NCBI GenBank assembly: GCA_016182105.1
Contig: JACOXZ010000012.1
Span: 1-33,885 of the forward strand
DNA from: Candidatus Liptonbacteria bacterium
GTDB lineage: Bacteria > Patescibacteriota > Minisyncoccia > UBA6257 > 2-01-FULL-56-20
Length of the DNA stretch: 33,885 nucleotides
Reading direction: 5' to 3'
Shown here: piece by piece, positions 24,798 through 31,812 of the stretch
Layout: the number at the start of each line of letters is the position of its first letter
How positions within the stretch are numbered: the first letter of the stretch is position 1
Program-made: the position numbers and the translations under genes
The notes under the pieces: model-generated
What the model was told of the DNA's origin: nothing
What the model saw: the letters and a program-made list of their open reading frames with translations, nothing else
Databases searched by the model: none

Positions 24798-25970
24798 CTA
24801 AACCAAAACTTTTTCGTATTTGCCGCTCGCAAAACTCGAGTGGATATATACGACCCTCTCTTTGTCTTGCCAGTTCTCGTAGAGTTGGAGTAAAACTCCA
24901 CGGAGAATTACTTCTCCAGCGCTGCCCTTCTGAGGCAGATCCTCTTCCCTCCAAATTTTGAGCGAGAGTGCCTGATCGATAACCTGCTCGGCACGTTCGC
25001 CGCTCCTCTGTACCATGCCGATTTGGCCGACCAATTCCTCAGCAAGAATAAGCGCAAGAATAGTAAGTAGGGTTGGGTTAGTAACACCATGACTATGAAG
25101 CGTCTGTACCATTCCCTCAAAGTGGACACAGTAGCTGCAATCTGGCTTGAGCCCATACTTTTCAAAGTACGGCTCGGCTATCTTCCGGCACAATTCCTTC
25201 CTCCGGGCCGTCTCGCTTAACTTCTGCCACAGAGTAGATTCATTGTAACTGCGGTAGAAAACGTCTGCATCGGGACAACCTCTCACTAAATCAATGGCAA
25301 GGTCATACCCATGACCTCGGCTTACTACTTCGGAGACGCGGATGACGCTTTCGCTGCCCCCCGCCTTGATACGCTCTGGTGTATTAAGCCTGAAAGTGAC
25401 ATCTAGTTGTCTCTCGGCATCTATCAGTGAATACTTCCTACTCGCTCGAAAGGACGAGTGTAGAAAATTCGGCAGAGGGTTAAAGTGGAGCGTAGGATGT
25501 TTAGCCTTCACAATCCATTGAGGCGCGTGGATTTCATACTCACTCTGTTCGCTAAGCGTCGGAGTACGAACTTGGACGCCGGCTGACGTTGAAATAATAA
25601 GGTTGGCAAACGACTGGACAACCTTTCGAAAGCTGCCTCCGTTAATTTTGTGATAAGGCAACCCTGTGAGCCACATCACCACTTCTTTCTTCTGATCGCT
25701 CCTCCACGGCGTCCGGATATGAAGTGAAGGACAAAGATACTTTTCAAGCTCCCCTTGAAGCCCTTGCTCTTGAAGGGAATTCATAAACTCCTCGGGGAGT
25801 TCAAACTCGCCATCGAATTCCGCAAAACGTACTTCATTAGGAAACCTGACTTCAATAGTCGTCAGGAACTTCTTGAAACCTCCGGTGAGACATCGTCCTT
25901 CTTCAAACCTAGCGAGTAGTTGCGTGGCGTGCAACAGACTCCCTCGGTAAACCACGTTCACTGGTTTCAC
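24798..25970 (-). CDS. hypothetical 390-aa protein, no recognised family
   Basis: GTG start after AAAGGAGCGCCA; own terminator. Confidence 0.65.
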   Translation of the reverse strand: MKPVNVVYRGSLLHATQLLARFEEGRCLTGGFKKFLTTIEVRFPNEVRFAEFDGEFELPEEFMNSLQEQGLQGELEKYLCPSLHIRTPWRSDQKKEVVMWLTGLPYHKINGGSFRKVVQSFANLIISTSAGVQVRTPTLSEQSEYEIHAPQWIVKAKHPTLHFNPLPNFLHSSFRASRKYSLIDAERQLDVTFRLNTPERIKAGGSESVIRVSEVVSRGHGYDLAIDLVRGCPDADVFYRSYNESTLWQKLSETARRKELCRKIAEPYFEKYGLKPDCSYCVHFEGMVQTLHSHGVTNPTLLTILALILAEELVGQIGMVQRSGERAEQVIDQALSLKIWREEDLPQKGSAGEVILRGVLLQLYENWQDKERVVYIHSSFASGKYEKVLV

Positions 25971-26093
25971 TGGCGCTCCTTTGTTGTTGTTAAGGTGCTC
26001 TCCGTGACCCCCTCACGGCGGGGTTATCGTTACGTCCTTGCAAAACGACAGAGATGACTATATCAGAAAATCTGGAAGAGTTCAAATAAACGG

Positions 26094-28124
26094 TTACGAT
26101 AGCCGCTCTTTTTTCGTAAGCGCGCGAACTTCATCACGCAAAATTGCGGCTAACTCAAAGTCGAGCCGTTTTGCGGCTTCCTTCATTTCACGTTCTTTAT
26201 CAATAATCAATTTAGCTAAAGCCGGACCAGATTTCGGTATCGGCTTCATTTCTAACTTCAAAATTTCTTCAACTGGCAGAATATCGGTTATGGCCTTCTG
26301 GATAGTTTTTGGTGTAATACTGTATTTCTTATTGTATTCAAGTTGAAGATTTCGTCGGCGTTCGGTTTCAGTCACGGCCCGCTTAATGGAGCCTGTAATT
26401 TGATCAGCATAGATCAACACCTCGCCGCGGACATTCCGCGCCGCACGCCCGATAGTCTGTATAAGCGAAGTCTCGCTACGCAAGAACCCCTCTTTGTCGG
26501 CATCGAGAATCGCGACAAGCGACACCTCGGGTAGATCCAAACCCTCGCGCAAGAGATTTACGCCCACGAGCACATCAAATCCGCCGGCACTGGCGGACCC
26601 CTTTCTCAAATTCGTCAAAATCCTGATACGGTCTAGAGTTTTCACATCACTATGAAGATAATTTACCTTCATCTTTTTTTCTTCAAGATAGGCGCTTAAA
26701 TCCTCTGCCATTTTTTTCGTTAACGTTGTCACGAGGACTCGTTCTTTTACCTTAACCCGCTCCTCAATTCTAGGGATGAGATCATCGACCTGGCCTCTGG
26801 CCGGCCTGATAACTATCCCAGGATCAACAAGGCCGGTTGGCCGAATGATTTGTTCCACTATCTGGCCTTGCCCTGAGTTTATCGAAGGGTCGCTTTTATT
26901 TCGCTCGTACTGACTTGGCGTGGCCGACGTATAAACCACCTGCTTCACTCTGGCTTCAAATTCTTTAAAGCGTAATGGCCGATTGTCAGCCGCCGAAGGC
27001 AAACGGAAACCGTATTCAATCAAAGTCTTTTTACGGGAAGCATCGCCTTCGTACATCCCTTGAATTTGAGGGACTGTGACGTGCGATTCGTCAATAACGG
27101 TGAGAAATCCGCCAGCTGGCGGACTCGGGAAATAATCAAGGAGAGTATCAGGCGGCTCGCCAGGATTTCGGCCGGAGAGATGTCGTGAGTAATTTTCAAT
27201 GCCATGGCAGTAGCCGATCTCTCGTATCATTGCCAAGTCAAACTTGGTACGGCGCTCTAAACGCTCGGCTTCCAAGAATTTCTTTTCCTTTTCAAAGTAT
27301 TTCAAACGCTCTTTAAGTTCTTCTTGAATGGCTTTTAAGGCCCGCTCGCGCTCCGGCACGGGGGTTATAAAGTGTTTGGCTGGCGCTATATAAATCTCGG
27401 GTAAGGTTGGCGTTATTCCCGGCCGAAATCCTTGAATTGGGTCAATTTCATATATTTTTTTAATCGCTCCGTTTTTAAGCTCAAAATTGTAAATCACTTC
27501 TTTATCAGGCGGCATTATCTCCCAATTGTCGCCCCGGAGCCGAAAGGTGCCACGCTTAAGGTCTGCCGTCGTCCTATTAAACTGGAGCTCAATCAATTTC
27601 TTCACAAACTCCGCACGCCTGATTTTGTCGCCGACTTTTAAATGAAAAATGTTTTCGGCGTAAATCTCCGGCGCGCCCAAACCGTAGATGCAGGAAACTG
27701 ATGCCACGATTATCACGTCTTTTCGCGTTAAAAGCGCGGTTGTGGCCGCGTGACGAAGCTTATCAATCTCATCATTGATCATCGCTTCCTTGCCGATATA
27801 AGTGTCGGTTGTTGGAAGATAGGCCTCTGGCTGATAGTAGTCGTAGTATGAGACGAAATAGTTTACCGAGTTCTTCGGGAAAAGCTCACGAAGCTCGTTC
27901 GTAAGCTGGGCCGCGAGAGTCTTATTATGAGCAATAACAAGCGTTGGCTTCCCCATCGCCGCGATCACATTCGCCATTGTGAAGGTCTTGCCGCTACCGG
28001 TCACGCCCAAAAGCGTCTGATGCCGAAAACCTTTTTCTAAACCAGCAATAAGCGCCTCAATCGCCCTCGGTTGATCACCTGCAGGCCTAAACTTGCTTAC
28101 TAATTGAAATGAATTGGTAGACAT
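26094..28124 (-). CDS. uvrB: excinuclease ABC subunit B
   Basis: [82 protein letters not shown]-terminal UVR motif. Confidence 0.96.
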   Translation of the reverse strand: MSTNSFQLVSKFRPAGDQPRAIEALIAGLEKGFRHQTLLGVTGSGKTFTMANVIAAMGKPTLVIAHNKTLAAQLTNELRELFPKNSVNYFVSYYDYYQPEAYLPTTDTYIGKEAMINDEIDKLRHAATTALLTRKDVIIVASVSCIYGLGAPEIYAENIFHLKVGDKIRRAEFVKKLIELQFNRTTADLKRGTFRLRGDNWEIMPPDKEVIYNFELKNGAIKKIYEIDPIQGFRPGITPTLPEIYIAPAKHFITPVPERERALKAIQEELKERLKYFEKEKKFLEAERLERRTKFDLAMIREIGYCHGIENYSRHLSGRNPGEPPDTLLDYFPSPPAGGFLTVIDESHVTVPQIQGMYEGDASRKKTLIEYGFRLPSAADNRPLRFKEFEARVKQVVYTSATPSQYERNKSDPSINSGQGQIVEQIIRPTGLVDPGIVIRPARGQVDDLIPRIEERVKVKERVLVTTLTKKMAEDLSAYLEEKKMKVNYLHSDVKTLDRIRILTNLRKGSASAGGFDVLVGVNLLREGLDLPEVSLVAILDADKEGFLRSETSLIQTIGRAARNVRGEVLIYADQITGSIKRAVTETERRRNLQLEYNKKYSITPKTIQKAITDILPVEEILKLEMKPIPKSGPALAKLIIDKEREMKEAAKRLDFELAAILRDEVRALTKKERLS

Positions 28125-28142
28125 GGAAGTATCGGTTGGCTT

Positions 28143-28222
28143 GCCCCGTCACCAACCGAGCACCATTTTTATCCGACCCGCACGGCAGTGCGTAGGTCGC
28201 AGTGCTCGGTTTGGTGCGGGGT
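28143..28222. repeat. long imperfect hairpin between uvrB and the upstream gene
   Basis: GCCCCGTCACCAACCGAGCAC / GTGCTCGGTTTGGTGCGGGGT plus inner CGACC-CGCAC-ggca-GTGCG-ta-GGTCG. Confidence 0.65.
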
Positions 28223-28320
28223 CCCCGGCTGGTTTAAATTTTGAAATTAGTTGAAACATAAACGCGCGAAACGCCCCTCGTTTTGTCCTAATAGGGGTAT
28301 TACATCTTAACTTTAACAAA

Positions 28321-28348
28321 AACCCCCCGTTTTGACGAGGGATTTTTT
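28321..28348. terminator. terminator downstream of DUF5666-like gene
   Basis: CCCCCCGT-ttt-GACGAGGGATTTTTT, T-runs on both strands. Confidence 0.65.
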
Positions 28349-28363
28349 GTGGACCTACTCTCT

Positions 28364-29197
28364 CTAATCAGAACGGCCTTTGATCTTACCCTGAAGCTCT
28401 TTGATCTGATCAAGGATGGCCTTGAGTTGGTCGCGAATGCCCTGAACCTCGGTGCTGCTTGAGCTCCTGCCTTTCTTTTCTTTGTCCTTATCATTATTAT
28501 CTTCGTCTTCAACTTTAAACTTAACCTCTCGTTCGAGAACTATGCTGTAGTTTCGAACCACCTTAGCTTTGACAACGAGCGGAGTCGCGGGATCAACACG
28601 GCCTGAAACCCCCACTTCGTCGCCCGGCTGCAATATGCTCACGTCAATAACGCGGCGAACCAATTTCCCCTCACGAAGCAGAAATTCGCCGAGACCCGAC
28701 GTGTCAATCGTCCAGGTCGTACCCCAAACCTTCCCCACGAATGAATTCGCGCCAACGCTCACCACTTCCATGCCGCGAGCCAAAAAATTGCCCGGAGGGT
28801 TGATATTGAGCATCGGTTGCTTGAACTTGCGGCTGGGCGGGGTGGATGTTGCGGCCGGAAGGGTTGTCACCGTCGCCGAACAGTTCGCGTTTACCGCGCT
28901 TGACGACGCTGTGGTCGTTGCCGTATCCATTACGGTCACTGCCGCCGAAAACGTGCCTGTTGAATTGTAGGTCGCGGTCACGGTTTGAGTCGTACCGGTC
29001 ACATTCGTTCCTGACCACTGGTAAGAATAGGGCTGATTCCCGCCGGCAGGACTCGCTGTCCAGGTAATAACGTTCAGATTGGCCGTGCCTGAACAAGTAG
29101 CTGAAAGCGGGGCGTTTTGAGCGTAGACCAGCGAACCTAAGAATAATATTCCAAGCGCGCCAATCCCCCCAATCTTCGTAAAATTCTTGCTAATCAT
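28364..29197 (-). CDS. secreted protein with PKD-like and DUF5666-like regions
   Basis: signal-like N-terminus; SATCSGTANLNVITWTASPAGGNQPYSYQWSGT (PKD-like); ILQPGDEVGVSGRVDPATPLVVKAKVVRNYSIV. Confidence 0.65.
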   Translation of the reverse strand: MISKNFTKIGGIGALGILFLGSLVYAQNAPLSATCSGTANLNVITWTASPAGGNQPYSYQWSGTNVTGTTQTVTATYNSTGTFSAAVTVMDTATTTASSSAVNANCSATVTTLPAATSTPPSRKFKQPMLNINPPGNFLARGMEVVSVGANSFVGKVWGTTWTIDTSGLGEFLLREGKLVRRVIDVSILQPGDEVGVSGRVDPATPLVVKAKVVRNYSIVLEREVKFKVEDEDNNDKDKEKKGRSSSSTEVQGIRDQLKAILDQIKELQGKIKGRSD

Positions 29198-30059
29198 TTT
29201 TGAAGTTTTTGTTTTCTTCGACCTTTGGAATTTCTTGTTTTTCTTGATTGCCTTTATTGCTCCTCTCAATTTTCAACTCATCCCCGGAACTTTCTTCTAT
29301 TTTCTGTAAACACTTCTTCTCAAACTTCTCGATAAGTTTAGGATTCTCGCCTATTACTTCACGAACTTCTAAACTTTGGCTCGTGATCAAAGCGCGGAAA
29401 CTGGCGCAAATTGAAGGGCCTGATTTTTCGGTAAAAACCTGCTTTTTGAAAGAGGACTTGTTATAGCTTTTTATTGGTTGAGTTGAGGTCGCCGTGCTTG
29501 TAGGAAGCGTTGACTTATAAAGAGGTTGGGGCGGCGGGATTAAGCGAACCGGAAGTTTATTTTCTAGCTTCTCTACTTGAATATCTTCAATTTCATCGCC
29601 ATTTAGCGCGCCGACTGAATTATGCAATTCTTCACGAAGATCATCCGAAAGGCCGAAGATTTTTCCGCTTAATGGATCCTTTTGTTTCACTTCTTCAATT
29701 TCTTCGAGGCGGCGCTCGGCTAATTTGAGATGAAGAACCGGCTTTTCCTCCGCGTTTGAAAGCGTCAAATTGATCAATTCCTGCGCCCGCTTTAAAGGAT
29801 AGAGTAAATTATCTGGCCCCACGTTTCTCTGATCAGCGTAAGCCGCGCCGCCGCTTATAATGAGCATTAAAGCAACGCCGGAGGCCAGACCGCGGACGAA
29901 ATATCTAAAGGCCGACGGCTCCGGCTTGGAATCTCGGCTGAATTTTTGGCTAAAAGCCGAGAGAAATAAAAACCCGGTCCGGCGGACAAAATCGGGGCTT
30001 GGTTTTAAAAGCTTTTGGAAATCCTTCGGTTTTTTGTTTCCTCTAAAAATATTGAGCAT
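29190..30059 (-). CDS. DUF5667-like membrane protein (putative anti-sigma partner)
   Basis: TM segment; GPDNLLYPLKRAQELINLTLSNAEEKPVLHLKLAERRLEEIEEV; TAATG coupling to the sigma factor gene. Confidence 0.7.
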   Translation of the reverse strand: MLNIFRGNKKPKDFQKLLKPSPDFVRRTGFLFLSAFSQKFSRDSKPEPSAFRYFVRGLASGVALMLIISGGAAYADQRNVGPDNLLYPLKRAQELINLTLSNAEEKPVLHLKLAERRLEEIEEVKQKDPLSGKIFGLSDDLREELHNSVGALNGDEIEDIQVEKLENKLPVRLIPPPQPLYKSTLPTSTATSTQPIKSYNKSSFKKQVFTEKSGPSICASFRALITSQSLEVREVIGENPKLIEKFEKKCLQKIEESSGDELKIERSNKGNQEKQEIPKVEENKNFKND

Positions 30060-30610
30060 TATTTTAGGTGCTTGCGAATTTTCTCTTTAAGGCGGCTCAC
30101 CGAGACCCGCAAACTGCCTTCTGATTTATTTAAAATTTTGGAAATTTCCCTATAAGAAAGATCGGCCAAGTAATGAAGCCGGAATAATTCTTGGTCTTCC
30201 TCTGGGAGCGACTTCAAAAATTCCTGGAGCCGCCGAAGTTCTAGACTTTCTTCTACCCTTGTCTCTGGATTATCTATAAAGGCCGTCTCAATCCTCGTTT
30301 CGCTTACGTCAGAGAAAGACAGGTCTCTCGCTCGGCGATAGTGGTCAGTCAAAGTGTTTCGTGCTAACTGCCAGAACCAAATAGAGAAAACGCCTATTTT
30401 CGGATCAAAGGTTTGAATCCCATCCACAACTTTCAAAAATATCTCCTGGGTCAGGTCCTCGGCTTGGTGCCGATGCCGAACTCGGCTCACGCAAAACCCG
30501 AAAGTCTTTCCGACTAATTCGTTATAAAGTTTCTCGGCCGCCCCCTTGTCCCCTTTTTGCATATTGAGGGCCAAGCGAGTCAGCTTATCCTTCAAGAATC
30601 GGCCTTTCAT
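30059..30610 (-). CDS. ECF-type sigma-70 family RNA polymerase sigma factor
   Basis: HQAEDLTQEIFLKVVDGIQTFDP, FSIWFWQLARNTLTDHYRR, LPEEDQELFRLHYLADLSYREISKILNKSEGSLRVSVSRLKEKIRK. Confidence 0.9.
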   Translation of the reverse strand: MKGRFLKDKLTRLALNMQKGDKGAAEKLYNELVGKTFGFCVSRVRHRHQAEDLTQEIFLKVVDGIQTFDPKIGVFSIWFWQLARNTLTDHYRRARDLSFSDVSETRIETAFIDNPETRVEESLELRRLQEFLKSLPEEDQELFRLHYLADLSYREISKILNKSEGSLRVSVSRLKEKIRKHLK

Positions 30611-30671
30611 TAAGAAATACGCTTATATAGCGATAGTGTTACAGGTATTTTGAGGTAGTTCATACACTTTA

Positions 30672-30700
30672 TTGACTATCCCGCATAGATTCGTTACATT
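30672..30700 (+). promoter_or_regulatory. promoter TTGACT-N17-TACATT
   Basis: 30672-30677 and 30695-30700. Confidence 0.6.
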
Positions 30701-30731
30701 CTACAATAGCAATTTACCAAAGGAGGACAAG

Positions 30732-30896
30732 GTGACAAAAGAACGCTTTTCTGAAATCCTGAAGGAATGCGGATTCACAGATTACCAAATCAATATTCTG
30801 TGGAATACTAGACCGCCTGAGAATCTCGATGAACGGAAATTGCGGGAAACCGCCAAGCAGTTCGTTCTATATAAAGACCTTCTTATCCAAGCCTGA
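30732..30896 (+). CDS. hypothetical 54-aa protein
   Basis: GTG start after AAAGGAGGACAAG; VTKERFSEILKECGFTDYQINILWNTRPPENLDERKLRETAKQFVLYKDLLIQA. Confidence 0.65.
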   Translation: MTKERFSEILKECGFTDYQINILWNTRPPENLDERKLRETAKQFVLYKDLLIQA

Positions 30897-30917
30897 CCAT
30901 TGTGTCAGGCTTTTTTC
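30889..30917 (+). terminator. Rho-independent terminator
   Basis: AAGCCTGAC-cattgt-GTCAGGCTTTTTTC. Confidence 0.85.
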
Positions 30918-30931
30918 TTTTCCCCACGCTC

Positions 30932-30994
30932 CGTGACACTTTTTGTACTTAACTGGCCGTCCGTCTGACTTTTTCGATCCGCACAAACAAGGAT
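30932..30994 (-). pseudogene. orphan SEC-C motif fragment, near-duplicate of the secA 3' end
   Basis: Minus-strand NPCLCGSKKSDGRPVKYKKCHG; nucleotide match to 31828-31890. Confidence 0.7.
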
Positions 30995-31001
30995 TTAGAA
31001 G

Positions 31002-31562
31002 CTACAACAATTTCTCCAATAACTCCCAGCAAGATAATCTTTTTGCCCATTTTTCTAAATAAGCTCTTTTCAACTCGTTGCCGGATATCTTGATTATTGA
31101 TTCCACGTCTTCCAACTGGCGGCTAGAGCCGGAGTTCTTGTACCATTTAAGTTTTATCAAGATCAAATCCTCGGGAGAAGTGAAGTAAACAATTTCCCCT
31201 AAAATCTTTTTGGCGACTCTTCTCTTTAATCTGGAAATGTCAAAATCATCGTTCTCCTGCAAAAGCCAAAAATCAACTTTCACGCCGGTTTCGCCGTCAA
31301 TAAAGTTGAATTCTTCGCGCTTCTTGACCGCGTTTACCATCATTTCTTCGTCAAAGTAGCCACTGCCTAGTTTTTTAAATTCCCCGGCAAAACGCGCAGT
31401 ATCTTTTCCTCTCAATTCAACGACAATATCGATATCGGCCGTAAATCTCGGCCGACCCCAAACCAAGACCGCAATACCGCCGGTCACAAGATAAGGAACG
31501 TTAAGCCGCTTAAGAATTTTTGCGACTTTTACCAAAAGCCGCCGCGGGTCTGCCTCTGTCAT
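31002..31562 (-). CDS. nucleotidyltransferase-fold protein (AbiEii/MNT/DUF6036-like)
   Basis: LVTGGIAVLVWGRPRFTADIDIVVEL, VKVDFWLL. Confidence 0.75.
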   Translation of the reverse strand: MTEADPRRLLVKVAKILKRLNVPYLVTGGIAVLVWGRPRFTADIDIVVELRGKDTARFAGEFKKLGSGYFDEEMMVNAVKKREEFNFIDGETGVKVDFWLLQENDDFDISRLKRRVAKKILGEIVYFTSPEDLILIKLKWYKNSGSSRQLEDVESIIKISGNELKRAYLEKWAKRLSCWELLEKLL

Positions 31563-31698
31563 AGCGAATCTTATCCCCTACCAGATCCTTAGCCAATCTC
31601 CAGAACCACGATCCCAGTTTTATTTTTTCGTCGGCAGACATTTTACGGAAAATTTCATCTTGAATATTTTGAGCGGATTGTTGGCCAATCATTTCCAT
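31510..31698 (-). CDS. small partner protein of the nucleotidyltransferase
   Basis: MEMIGQQSAQNIQDEIFRKMSADEKIKLGSWFWRLAKD; 53-nt overlap with the NTase gene. Confidence 0.6.
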   Translation of the reverse strand: MEMIGQQSAQNIQDEIFRKMSADEKIKLGSWFWRLAKDLVGDKIRYDRGRPAAAFGKSRKNS

Positions 31699-31704
31699 AT
31701 ATTC

Positions 31705-31713
31705 AGTATACCA
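31705..31713 (-). promoter_or_regulatory. extended -10 TGGTATACT, leaderless start predicted
   Basis: minus strand ATGGTATACTGAATATATG. Confidence 0.55.
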
Positions 31714-31760
31714 TGTTGTAATTATGCTCCATGACATTTTTTATATTTTTTCCCGCTCCC

Positions 31761-31789
31761 GTCCGCCTTCACTAAAGTTTCGGCGGGAC
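31761..31789. repeat. short palindromic repeat-like hairpin
   Basis: GTCCGCC-ttcactaaagtttc-GGCGGGAC. Confidence 0.5.
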
Positions 31790-31812
31790 TCCGCTCGTTT
31801 TGATGTATAACC

